Below are positions 53,370-62,535 of a DNA stretch of 64,000 nucleotides, in pieces (the stretch's first letter is position 1; each line of letters begins with the position of its first letter). The notes under the pieces were generated by a model that was given only the letters and a program-made list of their open reading frames with translations, made no database searches and was not told the origin of the DNA. The stretch spans positions 310,001 through 374,000 of the forward strand of contig NZ_JAZDRL010000001.1 of NCBI RefSeq assembly GCF_047501465.1, given 5' to 3'. This DNA is from Pseudochelatococcus sp047501465 (GTDB lineage: Bacteria; Pseudomonadota; Alphaproteobacteria; Rhizobiales; Beijerinckiaceae). The translations under genes and the position numbers were made by a program.

Positions 53370-54404
53370 ATGAAGTTTCTCGATCAGGCGAAGGTATATG
53401 TCAGTTCCGGCAATGGTGGGGCGGGCTGTGTGGCGTTCCGGCGCGAGAAATTCATCGAGTTCGGGGGGCCCAATGGCGGTGATGGCGGTCGTGGTGGCGA
53501 CGTTGTTGTTGAATGCGTTGATGGCCTCAACACTTTGATCGACTATCGCTATCAGCAGCATTTCCGGGCGCGCCCCGGCCAACACGGAATGGGTAAGAAC
53601 CGTACCGGTGCCCGTGGTGATGACGCTGTGTTAAAGGTGCCAGCTGGCACGCAGGTTTTTGCTGATGACAATGAAACGCTTCTGGCCGATCTCACTGAAA
53701 TCGGGCAGCGCGTGGTCCTTGCGCGTGGTGGCAATGGTGGCTTTGGCAACGCGTACTTTAAGTCTTCCACCAATCAGGCTCCCCGTCGTGCCAATCCGGG
53801 CCTTGAAGGCACTGAGATGTGGATATGGCTGCGCCTCAAGCTTATCGCAGATGCTGGCCTTGTTGGTTTGCCGAATGCAGGTAAATCCACGTTTTTGGCC
53901 GCTGTTAGCGCGGCTAAGCCCAAGATTGCCGATTACCCATTTACAACGTTACATCCAAATCTGGGCGTGGTTGGTGTTGATCAGCGTGAATTTGTGCTCG
54001 CTGATATTCCGGGTCTTATTGAAGGTGCGCATGAGGGGGCGGGGCTTGGCGATCGATTCCTTGGCCATGTCGAGCGCTGCCGTGTGCTGTTACATCTGAT
54101 TGATGCAACCAGCGAAGATGTCGCTGCAGCTTACAAGACGATCCGTGGTGAACTTGAGGCCTATGGTGGCGGGCTTTCCGAGAAGCCGGAAGTGCTTGCG
54201 TTATCCAAAGTCGATGCTCTGGATGCTGATGCGCGTGCCGAACGTGTGGCTGAGCTTGCAGCTGTTGCAGGGCAAAAACCTTTGCTGTTATCGTCTGCAT
54301 CTCGCGAAGGTGTTGAGGATGCGCTGCGCAAGGTTATGGGAATCATCGATGGAGCACGCGCGGAAGAGCTGGAGCAGAACGCGCCAGCGGAATGGCAGCC
54401 GTGA
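53370..54404 (+). CDS. obgE: GTPase ObgE/CgtA
   Basis: A 344-residue Obg GTPase. The glycine-rich Obg domain (about 1-158, with FGGPNGGDGGRGGDVV) precedes the G domain: GLPNAGKST (G1), TTLHPNLG (G2), ADIPGLIEGA (G3), LSKVDALD (G4). It associates with the 50S subunit and links ribosome assembly to growth. The start at 53370 matches the family; upstream frame is not conserved. Next is proB after 85 bases. Confidence 0.97.
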   Translation: MKFLDQAKVYVSSGNGGAGCVAFRREKFIEFGGPNGGDGGRGGDVVVECVDGLNTLIDYRYQQHFRARPGQHGMGKNRTGARGDDAVLKVPAGTQVFADDNETLLADLTEIGQRVVLARGGNGGFGNAYFKSSTNQAPRRANPGLEGTEMWIWLRLKLIADAGLVGLPNAGKSTFLAAVSAAKPKIADYPFTTLHPNLGVVGVDQREFVLADIPGLIEGAHEGAGLGDRFLGHVERCRVLLHLIDATSEDVAAAYKTIRGELEAYGGGLSEKPEVLALSKVDALDADARAERVAELAAVAGQKPLLLSSASREGVEDALRKVMGIIDGARAEELEQNAPAEWQP

Positions 54405-54489
54405 TGCAGGTGAGGGTAATTTTCGCTTTCCTGGGATGTCTTATCGGATAAATATTCTGCCTTGCTCTCTTTTCGGTTGATCAAGCATC

Positions 54490-55680
54490 ATGACTGACGT
54501 TGTCGTTACCTCTCCGGCGTCTCTGCGTGTGCCTGAACTGGGGCAGTTCCGGCGTATTGTTATTAAGGTTGGCTCTTCGCTCCTTGTCGATCGCGAGCGC
54601 GGCCGTTTAAAGCGCAACTGGCTTTCAGCGCTTGTGCAAGATATTGCGCGTCTGCATGAAAAAGGTGCAGAGGTCATTGTTGTTTCATCGGGCGCAATTG
54701 CACTGGGGCGCACGGTGTTGCAATTTCCGCCCGGTTCGCTGAAGCTTGAAGAAAGCCAGGCAGCGGCGGCCGTCGGGCAGATTGCTCTGGCGCGCCGCTG
54801 GACTGAAGCGCTGGCAGTACATGAAATCATCGCGGGGCAGATACTGCTCACTTTCTCGGATACGGAAAAGCGCCGTCGCTATCTGCATGCGCGCGCCACT
54901 ATCGGCAAGTTGCTTGAGCTGAAGGCTATTCCGATTATCAATGAGAATGATTCAGTCGCTACAAGCGAAATCCGTTATGGTGATAATGATCGCCTAGCCG
55001 CGCGCGTTGCCACAATGGTGGGGGCGGATTTGTTGATACTGCTTTCAGATGTCGATGGCCTGTACACTGCACCACCAGGCGGCAATCCTCATGCACGTCA
55101 TATTCCGATGGTTGCCAAAATCACGCCTGAAATTGAGGCGATGGCAGGGGGAGCGGCATCCGAGCTTTCGCGCGGGGGTATGCGTACCAAAGTTGAGGCG
55201 GGTAAAATCGCAACTGCTGGTGGCGCGTGCATGATGATTACGGATGGCCGTGTGGATAGTCCGCTCGGCGCTGTGATGAATGGTGGGCTTTGCACCTGGT
55301 TTCTGTCTCCTTCAAATCCGGTGACTGCACGTAAAAAATGGATTGCCGGAACGTTGCAGCCACTTGGCGTGTTGCACGTGGATGCGGGTGCGGAGCGGGC
55401 GCTGCGCCGGGGGGCTAGTTTGCTGCCCGCTGGTGTTAAACGGCTTGAAGGGAATTTCCATCGGGGCGATGCTGTCTCTGTTCGTGACCAGGATGGGCGG
55501 GAGATCGGAAGAGGTCTTATTGGCTATGATGCCGACGAAGCCGCGATGATTGCCGGTCATGCTACACAAGATATCGAGCAGATACTTGGCCATGGGGGGC
55601 GGGCCACGATGGTGCATAGAGATGATCTGGTGCTCTTCGCGCATGATGATTTTGAAATTGGTGTCAAAGACAACGTGTAA
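54490..55680 (+). CDS. proB: Glutamate 5-kinase
   Basis: A 396-residue kinase making gamma-glutamyl phosphate, the first step of proline synthesis. The amino-acid kinase domain holds RIVIKVGSSLLVD, VSSGAIALG and IPIINENDSVAT. The C-terminal PUA domain (about 290-380) begins near GVLHVDAGAERAL. Proline feedback inhibition is expected from the family. It is followed by proA 80 bases later. Confidence 0.96.
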   Translation: MTDVVVTSPASLRVPELGQFRRIVIKVGSSLLVDRERGRLKRNWLSALVQDIARLHEKGAEVIVVSSGAIALGRTVLQFPPGSLKLEESQAAAAVGQIALARRWTEALAVHEIIAGQILLTFSDTEKRRRYLHARATIGKLLELKAIPIINENDSVATSEIRYGDNDRLAARVATMVGADLLILLSDVDGLYTAPPGGNPHARHIPMVAKITPEIEAMAGGAASELSRGGMRTKVEAGKIATAGGACMMITDGRVDSPLGAVMNGGLCTWFLSPSNPVTARKKWIAGTLQPLGVLHVDAGAERALRRGASLLPAGVKRLEGNFHRGDAVSVRDQDGREIGRGLIGYDADEAAMIAGHATQDIEQILGHGGRATMVHRDDLVLFAHDDFEIGVKDNV

Positions 55681-55760
55681 CCCCTGCTTGCAGCTTGACC
55701 CTGCAGACACTGTTCGTAGCAATGAAGAAAGAGGCCGATTGCCTTCAGGAGGATGACACC

Positions 55761-57074
55761 ATGGCGAGTTTAGCTGGTGGGGCGCAGGTTTCAGACACTC
55801 GCGCTGATGCAGGCATTCCGCTTGAGACATTAATGGTGGACATCGGGCGCCGCGCCCGTAAGGCCGCGCGTACACTGGCGCTGACTTCTGATGATCAACG
55901 CAGGCAAGCGCTTAAAAGCGCAGCTCAGGCCATTCGCGATGATGTAGAAGCCATTTTGGCCGCCAATGCCGAAGATGTCGCTGAGGCCCGTACTGGCGGA
56001 CGGATTGAGGCATTCATTGATCGTTTGCAGCTAACACCAGCGCGAGTGGAAGCTATTGCGCAGGCTGTTGAACTTGTTGCAGATTTACCCGATCCGGTTG
56101 GGCGGGTGCTGGCGACTTTCGAGCGCCCCAATGGCTTGATCATTGAGCGCGTTGCCGTGCCATTGGGCGTTATCGGGGTGATTTTTGAATCCAGGCCAAA
56201 TGTTACAGCTGATGCGGGTTCGCTTTGCGTCAAGGCAGGTAATGCTGCTGTTCTGCGGGCGGGATCCGAGAGCTTCCGTTCAGCAACACGGCTGGTGGCA
56301 GCTATCCGTTCAGGCCTTGAAAGCGCAGGCTTGCCGGCTGATGCAGTGCAGCTTGTACCGGTGCGTGATCGTGAGGCGGTCGGGCTACTTCTCGGCGGGC
56401 TCGATGGCAATATCGATGTGATCGTTCCGCGGGGCGGCAAGGGGCTTGTGGCGCGCGTGCAAGCAGAAGCGCGTGTGCCGGTGTTCGCGCATCTTGATGG
56501 TATTTGCCATGTGTTTGTTCACCACGCAGCTGATATCGACATGGCACGTAAAGTCGTGCTGAATGCCAAGCTGCGTCGTACAGGAATTTGTGGAGCAGCA
56601 GAAACATTGCTCATAGATAAGGCGGCGGAAGGCACCCATTTGGCACCGCTTGTCATTGCGCTGCTGGAAGCTGGCTGCGAGGTGCGGGGCGATGCATCGA
56701 CGCAGGGCGTCGATCCGCGCGTGAAAGTTGCGACAGAAGAAGATTGGAGCACGGAATATGAGGATGCGATCATTTCGGTGCGGGTGGTGGATGATTTGAC
56801 GGCAGCGATAGATCACATCGAAACCTATGGGTCGCATCATACTGATTCCATCATAACGCAGGATAAGGAAGCAGCTGCGCGCTTTCAGCGTGAGGTGGAT
56901 TCCGCGATTGTGGCGCATAATGCCTCGACCCAGTTTGCTGATGGTGGTGAGTTTGGCTTTGGCGCAGAAATCGGCATTGCAACGGGACGCATGCATGCGC
57001 GTGGACCAGTGGGTGTTGAGCAGCTGACATCGTTCAAATATCGCATTCATGGGAACGGGCAGACGCGGCCTTGA
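55761..57074 (+). CDS. proA: Gamma-glutamyl phosphate reductase
   Basis: A 437-residue NADPH-dependent reductase producing glutamate-5-semialdehyde. GVIGVIFESRPNVTADAG and the catalytic cysteine in KLRRTGICGAAETLL are clear. GRMHARGPVGVEQLTSFKY closes the protein. The ATG at 55761 has GGAGG 9 bases upstream; an upstream in-frame extension is not conserved. It is coupled by function and position to proB. Confidence 0.96.
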   Translation: MASLAGGAQVSDTRADAGIPLETLMVDIGRRARKAARTLALTSDDQRRQALKSAAQAIRDDVEAILAANAEDVAEARTGGRIEAFIDRLQLTPARVEAIAQAVELVADLPDPVGRVLATFERPNGLIIERVAVPLGVIGVIFESRPNVTADAGSLCVKAGNAAVLRAGSESFRSATRLVAAIRSGLESAGLPADAVQLVPVRDREAVGLLLGGLDGNIDVIVPRGGKGLVARVQAEARVPVFAHLDGICHVFVHHAADIDMARKVVLNAKLRRTGICGAAETLLIDKAAEGTHLAPLVIALLEAGCEVRGDASTQGVDPRVKVATEEDWSTEYEDAIISVRVVDDLTAAIDHIETYGSHHTDSIITQDKEAAARFQREVDSAIVAHNASTQFADGGEFGFGAEIGIATGRMHARGPVGVEQLTSFKYRIHGNGQTRP

Positions 57075-57165
57075 TCTGCGCTTTTGGTTCCATGGGGCAG
57101 AAAGACATTTCCTCTCAAGCCATTATGCTGGGGGTGTGGGCACTGCTTTCGGTGGGAGGCGTGTT

Positions 57166-57780
57166 ATGAGATCGCCTGTCCCGGCTTTGCCGCCCCATGC
57201 ACCGAGATTACGGATCGGGCTCTTAGGGGGGTCGTTCAATCCACCGCATGCGGGCCATAGATTGGCTAGCCTGATAGCGCTTAAGCGTTTACAGCTTGAT
57301 CGGGTATGGTGGATTGTAACCCCCGGTAATCCATTGAAAGATAACACGGCGCTGCCATCATTAAATGAGCGCATGGCTGCAGCACAGGCGCTCGCGGACC
57401 ACCCGCGGATTGATGTGACTGGCTTTGAAGCGGATATCGATACGCATTTTACCTATGACACAATCGCATATTTGAAACGCCGATGTCCGCAGGTCGATTT
57501 CGTCTGGCTTATGGGTGCGGATAATCTGGCAGGCTTTCACCGCTGGCAGCATTGGCGGGCCATTGCCGATCTTGTGCCGCTTGCAGTTATCGATAGGCCA
57601 GGTTCTACCTTGAAGGCGGCGCACTCACGAGCAGCCATAGTGCTCTCACAACACCGAATCGCAGAGAGTCATGCAAGTTTGTTGGCTGGCGCTTCGCGGC
57701 CTGCATGGGTGTTTTTGCATGGTCCGCGCTCTCATTTGTCTTCTACGATGCTGCGCGCTGCCGCAAAAAATGAAAAATAA
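57166..57780 (+). CDS. nadD: Nicotinate-nucleotide adenylyltransferase
   Basis: A 204-residue enzyme of NAD synthesis. The nucleotidyltransferase motif GLLGGSFNPPHAGH holds the HxGH site, VWWIVTPGNPLK binds the mononucleotide, and HGPRSHLSSTMLR is the ISSTxIR-like end. The ATG at 57166 has GGGAGG upstream. It follows proA by 91 bases. Confidence 0.94.
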   Translation: MRSPVPALPPHAPRLRIGLLGGSFNPPHAGHRLASLIALKRLQLDRVWWIVTPGNPLKDNTALPSLNERMAAAQALADHPRIDVTGFEADIDTHFTYDTIAYLKRRCPQVDFVWLMGADNLAGFHRWQHWRAIADLVPLAVIDRPGSTLKAAHSRAAIVLSQHRIAESHASLLAGASRPAWVFLHGPRSHLSSTMLRAAAKNEK

Positions 57781-57900
57781 GCTCCGGTTTCCTATTTTCA
57801 TTGAAGGATATACAATTGTTTTCCATTTTCCCGCCTGATTCAGCTGATTAAATAATGATGGTCGTTGAAGCGTGTAAAATGTGCGATTATCTTCGGCAAA

Positions 57901-58380
57901 ATGAAGCGCAATGGGGCGCTTCTATACGATGAGGGACGGGCTCTGAGCCAGTTTTCGGAATACGGCGCAGGCAAAGCGCCGCTCACACAGACAAACGACG
58001 CTTCGGACACGTCTGGTGAGGGAGCAGCAGTGGCTGCTGTGAATGAGGCTGCGCGTATCGCGCGCTTCCAGCTTGAAGAGATGAAGGCGGAGGAAATCGT
58101 CGAAATCGATCTGATCGGCAGAACGTCGATTGCAGATACGATGTTCGTCGCTTCAGGCCGATCGGATAGGCACGTCGGTGCTATTGCCGATAAAGTTGTA
58201 GGGGCTCTCAAGCAGGCGGGTTTTGGCCCGATCCGTATTGAAGGCGTGCCAGCATGTGACTGGGTGCTGATCGACGTTGGCGATATTATCGTCCATGTTT
58301 TTCGCCCTGAAGTGCGTGGGTTCTACAATCTTGAAAAGATCTGGAGTGCGGACCGCCCTAAAGAGCAGATCGACGGCTGA
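57901..58380 (+). CDS. rsfS: Ribosomal silencing factor RsfS
   Basis: A RsfS/Iojap protein that blocks joining of ribosomal subunits by binding L14. ARFQLEEMKAEEIVEIDLIG, DTMFVASGRSDRHV and DWVLIDVGDIIVHVFRPEVRGFY are diagnostic. The start is uncertain: the conserved core begins near 58050, and the frame is open from 57865 (TTG); the ATG at 57901 gives 159 residues and a longer polar N-terminus than usual. It is followed by rlmH after 5 bases. Confidence 0.9.
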   Translation: MKRNGALLYDEGRALSQFSEYGAGKAPLTQTNDASDTSGEGAAVAAVNEAARIARFQLEEMKAEEIVEIDLIGRTSIADTMFVASGRSDRHVGAIADKVVGALKQAGFGPIRIEGVPACDWVLIDVGDIIVHVFRPEVRGFYNLEKIWSADRPKEQIDG

Positions 58381-58385
58381 TTGGT

Positions 58386-58865
58386 GTGCGTATTCTAGTG
58401 CTGTCGGTGGGGCGGCTGAAGGCTGGCCCCGAAAAGGCGCTGTGTGAGCGGTATCACGAGCGTTCTGGTCCGCTGGCGCGTTCATTAGGCTTCGGCACCG
58501 TTGATCTGGCAGAACTCCCCGAGAGCAGTGCGCGCAACGCAGACCAGCGCAAGGCTGAAGAGGCTAAGGCGTTAATTGCTCGTTGTGGTCCGGGGCCAGT
58601 TATTGTTTTCGATGAACGTGGCGCAAGCCTTACCAGTGAACATGTTGCCCACAGGTTTTCCACGTGGCGTGATAGCGGTGAAGCGGGTATCAATCTGATT
58701 ATCGGCGGCCCGGATGGCCTTGATGTCAGCGTGCGCGAGGCGGCAGCGCTGGTGTTATCCTTTGGCGCAATGACTATGCCTCACCAAATTGTGCGTGCGC
58801 TTGTGCTCGAGCAAGTATACCGTTCCCTGACGATTCTCGCTCGCCATCCTTATCATCGCGTTTGA
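58386..58865 (+). CDS. rlmH: 23S rRNA (pseudouridine1915-N3)-methyltransferase
   Basis: A 159-residue SPOUT methyltransferase. LIIGGPDGLDVSVREAA forms the knot, and the C-terminal HQIVRALVLEQVYRSLTILARHPYHR is nearly invariant in RlmH. It starts with GTG just after rsfS, so the two are probably co-translated. It acts on assembled 70S ribosomes. Confidence 0.95.
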   Translation: MRILVLSVGRLKAGPEKALCERYHERSGPLARSLGFGTVDLAELPESSARNADQRKAEEAKALIARCGPGPVIVFDERGASLTSEHVAHRFSTWRDSGEAGINLIIGGPDGLDVSVREAAALVLSFGAMTMPHQIVRALVLEQVYRSLTILARHPYHRV

Positions 58866-58924
58866 CGTCCGGCTTTCCGGCGTGCCAATGGTGCAGGTAT
58901 GGCGGGGTTGGTGCAAGAAAGCTG

Positions 58925-60340
58925 ATGCCTTTTTCGTTGAAGCTTGCAGTTCTTATGTCGACGTGCAGTCAGATGGCTAGCGCGGCGATGCTTGTTGCCA
59001 TAATGCTATCAGGCGGGAGTGCGCTTGCGCAGCAGGCTGCTCCTGCCGAGACACCTGGGCAGCCACAAACCACGCAACCATGGGCTGAAACCGAGGCTAG
59101 CCGCAATCAGCGCCGCCAGGAGCTGGAAGCCGTTGAGGCTGATCTGGCCGCGCGCGCGGCGCGGCGTGAGGCGCTGCGGGCTGAGATTGAGGGATTAAAT
59201 GCGGATCGGGCGCAGCTGAACAGCATCCTGATCGAGACCACCCAACGCATTGGTGCGGCTGAAGATCGCGTATCAGCTATTGAACAGCGCCTGACAACGC
59301 TTGATGGTAGCGAGCAGGCCATTCGCCGCTCACTTGAAAGCCGTCGCGATGTGATTGCTGAGGTGCTTGCAGCGCTTCAGCGCATGGGCCGGCATCCACC
59401 GCCAGCAGTGCTTGTTGAGCCCGAAGACGTTTTGCAAGCTGTGCGTAGTTCCATCTTGCTGGGGGCAGTTGTGCCTGAATTACGTGCTGAGGCGGAGGCA
59501 TTAGCCTCTGATCTGGCAGAGCTTGCGCGGCTTCGCAAGCAAATCGCTATTGATCGGGAAGCGCTGAATAAGGATATCACAACGTTACATGGCGAGCAGG
59601 ATCGCTTGTCTGCGCTCATAGAGGAGCGTCAGCGCCGCATCGCGGAAGTCGAAAAAACGGATGCGGTTGAGCAGGCGCAAGTGGCAGATCTTGCCAGCAA
59701 AAGTGATAATCTCAAGGATTTGATCAGCAGCATGGAGCAGGATATCGCTTCTGCTCGTAGGGCCGCTGATGAAGCAGAGGCGGCTTCTCGCCAGCGTGAT
59801 AAAGCGGTTGATGACAGGCTTGCTGCAGCACCATTCGGCGATCCGGCGCGCCTTGAGCCTAAGGTTTCTTTTGCTAAAGCGCAGGGATTATTGCCATTTC
59901 CTGTTCGCGGTGACATCGTGCGCGGATTCGGTGCGTCTGATGGGTTCGGTGGTACAACGCAAGGCATTTCTGTCGTCGCGCGTGACGAAGCTGTCATTGC
60001 GTCACCTACGGATGGATGGGTTGTTTACTCTGGTCCATTTCGATCGTTCGGGCAGCTCTTGATCATCAATGCTGGTGAGGGATATTATATTCTGCTAGCT
60101 GGGATGGAACGCATAAATGTGACTTTGGGACAGTTTGTGCTTGCGGGAGAACCTGTTGCCATTATGGGCAAGGGTGTATCGTCGGGTACAAGTGCATATG
60201 CGGCAAACGGACTTGTGGGTGGCGGCCTTGCGGGTGGCGCTACAGGCCCCATACTATATATTGAGTTTCGCAAGGACGGCGGATCAATCGATCCTGCTCC
60301 GTGGTGGGCGAAGGCAAAAAGCGAAAAGGTTCGCGGATGA
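58925..60340 (+). CDS. EnvC-like murein hydrolase activator (degenerate LytM)
   Basis: About 471 residues. A signal peptide (about 1-36, ending SALAQQ) precedes two long coiled-coil segments (about 55-290). The C-terminal LytM/M23-like domain (about 330-470) follows. The M23 zinc ligands HxxxD and HxH are absent: the segments read TTQGISVV and GYYILLAG. The same loss marks EnvC, which activates amidases rather than cutting peptidoglycan itself, so that role is inferred. The start is uncertain between 58862 and 58925. Its stop overlaps the ctpA start. Confidence 0.88.
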   Translation: MPFSLKLAVLMSTCSQMASAAMLVAIMLSGGSALAQQAAPAETPGQPQTTQPWAETEASRNQRRQELEAVEADLAARAARREALRAEIEGLNADRAQLNSILIETTQRIGAAEDRVSAIEQRLTTLDGSEQAIRRSLESRRDVIAEVLAALQRMGRHPPPAVLVEPEDVLQAVRSSILLGAVVPELRAEAEALASDLAELARLRKQIAIDREALNKDITTLHGEQDRLSALIEERQRRIAEVEKTDAVEQAQVADLASKSDNLKDLISSMEQDIASARRAADEAEAASRQRDKAVDDRLAAAPFGDPARLEPKVSFAKAQGLLPFPVRGDIVRGFGASDGFGGTTQGISVVARDEAVIASPTDGWVVYSGPFRSFGQLLIINAGEGYYILLAGMERINVTLGQFVLAGEPVAIMGKGVSSGTSAYAANGLVGGGLAGGATGPILYIEFRKDGGSIDPAPWWAKAKSEKVRG

Positions 60341-61785
60341 TGCGCAAGTTTTCTCTGGTTATGATAGGTGCACTGATTGGCGCGGGCGTGACGATTGTGG
60401 GTACACAGTCGCGGCTTTTCTCCAGCACCAGCGCTATTGCCGCTTCCGTCGATACGTATCGGCAGCTGACCCTGTTTGGTGATGTTTTCGACAAGGTCCG
60501 TAGCGACTATGTTGAAAAGCCGGATGAGAGCAAGCTCGTTGAATCTGCCGTGTCTGGCATGCTGTCCTCGCTTGATCCGCATTCGAGTTATATGGATGCC
60601 AAGAGCTACCGCGATATGCAGGTGCAGACGCGGGGTTCCTTTGGTGGTCTCGGTATCGAAGTAACGATGGAAGATGGTCTGGTGAAGATCGTCAGCCCCA
60701 TCGATGATACACCTGCCGCACGCGCTGGATTGCAGGCTAACGATTTGATCGTGGCTATTGATGGCGATCAAGTGCAGGGGCTGACCATCAATCAGGCGGT
60801 CGAGAAGATGCGCGGCGCGGTCGATTCTGAGGTGAAGCTGAAGATTCAGCGCTCTGGCAAGACCGAACCATTTGACGTTACCCTGAAACGCGACATTATC
60901 CGCATTCGCTCGGTTCGTTTTGAGAACAAGGGTGACATTGGCTATTTGCGCATTTCCCAGTTTAACGAACAGACATTCGATAATCTGAACAGCGCTATTG
61001 AAAAGCTCACCAAAGAGATTCCTGGCGATAAGCTGAAAGGCTTTGTTATTGATCTGCGCAACAACCCCGGTGGTCTGCTGGATCAGGCGGTGCTGGTGTC
61101 TGATGCTTTCCTTGATCGCGGAGAGATTGTCTCGACGCGTGGGCGCAATCTTGACGAATCACAACGCTTTAACGCTCGTGCGGGCGATATCACGAAGGGC
61201 AAACCGGTTGTCGTGCTCATCAATGGTGGCTCGGCTTCGGCTTCGGAAATTGTTGCGGGTGCCTTGCAGGATCACCAGCGTGCAAAGCTGATTGGCACGC
61301 GCTCGTTCGGTAAGGGATCGGTGCAGACAATCATCCCCCTTGGTCAGAATGGTGCATTGCGCCTTACAACCGCGCGTTACTACACGCCGTCAGGCCGTTC
61401 TATTCAGGCGAAGGGCATTGAGCCTGATTTCATTATCGAGGAGGTCATTCCAGATGATCTCAAAGGTAAGGATCAGATCAAGGGCGAGGTTGGTTTGCGT
61501 GGCCATTTGAAGAATGCAGACGAATCTGCATCTGAAGATGCTGCTAATCAGAGCGAGGCTGCCAAGGATAAGGATTCTCCCGGCTCATCTGCTTATGTGC
61601 CAACAGATCCTGCGCTCGATACGCAGCTGAATGCGGCTTATGATTTGCTGCGTGGCATTGCCAACCCAGCTCTTGTTGCCAAAAAAGCAGATGAGAGCAC
61701 GGATAAGAAAACAGAATCAGCCGCAAATGTTGCCGAGAAAAAAGGCGATGCGGGCAAATCCAAGGGTAAGGATACGCCTAAGTAA
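60337..61785 (+). CDS. ctpA: C-terminal processing peptidase, S41 family
   Basis: About 482 residues: signal peptide (1-36), PDZ domain (about 95-185, GSFGGLGIEV), and S41 catalytic core with the serine in GGSASASEIV (299-304 region) and lysine 326 in RSFGKGSV. A Ser/Lys/Glu-rich tail (about 395-482) ends in a lysine-rich stretch. It processes or degrades periplasmic proteins. It overlaps the envC stop, so both envelope genes are coupled, consistent with control of murein hydrolases. Confidence 0.94.
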   Translation: MMRKFSLVMIGALIGAGVTIVGTQSRLFSSTSAIAASVDTYRQLTLFGDVFDKVRSDYVEKPDESKLVESAVSGMLSSLDPHSSYMDAKSYRDMQVQTRGSFGGLGIEVTMEDGLVKIVSPIDDTPAARAGLQANDLIVAIDGDQVQGLTINQAVEKMRGAVDSEVKLKIQRSGKTEPFDVTLKRDIIRIRSVRFENKGDIGYLRISQFNEQTFDNLNSAIEKLTKEIPGDKLKGFVIDLRNNPGGLLDQAVLVSDAFLDRGEIVSTRGRNLDESQRFNARAGDITKGKPVVVLINGGSASASEIVAGALQDHQRAKLIGTRSFGKGSVQTIIPLGQNGALRLTTARYYTPSGRSIQAKGIEPDFIIEEVIPDDLKGKDQIKGEVGLRGHLKNADESASEDAANQSEAAKDKDSPGSSAYVPTDPALDTQLNAAYDLLRGIANPALVAKKADESTDKKTESAANVAEKKGDAGKSKGKDTPK

Positions 61786-61869
61786 TCCCAGACTATTGAA
61801 GTTGAAATAATAATGTTACCCACGCATGGGTAGTGCTCAGCATGGCAATAATTGATGTTAGGATGAGGG

Positions 61870-62421
61870 ATGACGGGCAAAGTAGTTAGCTTTCGCAAAA
61901 AGGTGAGGGCGGAAGATTTGCCCTATCGCCCATGCGTCGGCATCATGCTGCTTAACCGTGAGGGACGTGTATTTGTAGGTAATCGCCGTCAGGAGGATAA
62001 TTCTGAAGGTGTTGCACCGCAGGGATATACGTGGCAGATGCCGCAAGGTGGTATCGATGATGGTGAAGATGCCCTGGAGGCTGCGCGCCGCGAGTTGTTT
62101 GAAGAAACCAATGTCAGTTCACTGAAAGTGCTTGCCCAGACACCTGAATGGTTGACATACGATTTACCGGAAGATCAGATTGGCATCGCTCTCAAGGGTA
62201 AGTATCGCGGCCAAAAGCAGAAATGGTTTGCCATGCGCTTTATGGGTGATGAATCCGAAATCGATGTACTCAATCCCGGTGGTGGGGAATCCAAGCCCGA
62301 ATTCAGTGGCTGGCGCTGGGAGGATGCGAAGCGTTTGCCGGAACTTATCGTGCCATTCAAACGGCAGGTCTACGAGCAAGTGGTCGCAACTTTTGAGGTG
62401 TTGACCCGCATATCCGTCTGA
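61870..62421 (+). CDS. rppH: RNA pyrophosphohydrolase
   Basis: A 183-residue Nudix enzyme of the RppH/IalA group that removes pyrophosphate from mRNA 5' ends and triggers decay. The Nudix box GGIDDGEDALEAARRELFEETNV is intact. YRPCVGIMLLNREGRVFVG and WQMPQGG are typical, as is WRWEDAKRLPELIVPFKRQVY. It lies 84 bases after ctpA and is closed by a terminator shared with asd. Confidence 0.94.
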   Translation: MTGKVVSFRKKVRAEDLPYRPCVGIMLLNREGRVFVGNRRQEDNSEGVAPQGYTWQMPQGGIDDGEDALEAARRELFEETNVSSLKVLAQTPEWLTYDLPEDQIGIALKGKYRGQKQKWFAMRFMGDESEIDVLNPGGGESKPEFSGWRWEDAKRLPELIVPFKRQVYEQVVATFEVLTRISV

Positions 62422-62463
62422 TCCGAACTTTCAAGGTGGTATTCGCTAATTTTTAAATCCATA

Positions 62464-62495
62464 AAAAATGCGCCGTTGTGAGACGGCGCATTTTT
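62464..62495. terminator. Bidirectional terminator between rppH and asd
   Basis: AAAAATGCGCCGT (62464-62476 region) pairs with ACGGCGCATTTTT (62483-62495), T runs on one side and A runs on the other. It ends rppH on the plus strand and probably asd on the minus strand. Confidence 0.88.
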
Positions 62496-62535
62496 ATTTT
62501 TTCTTACCAGAGGTGAATTGAGGGCGTAAACAACG

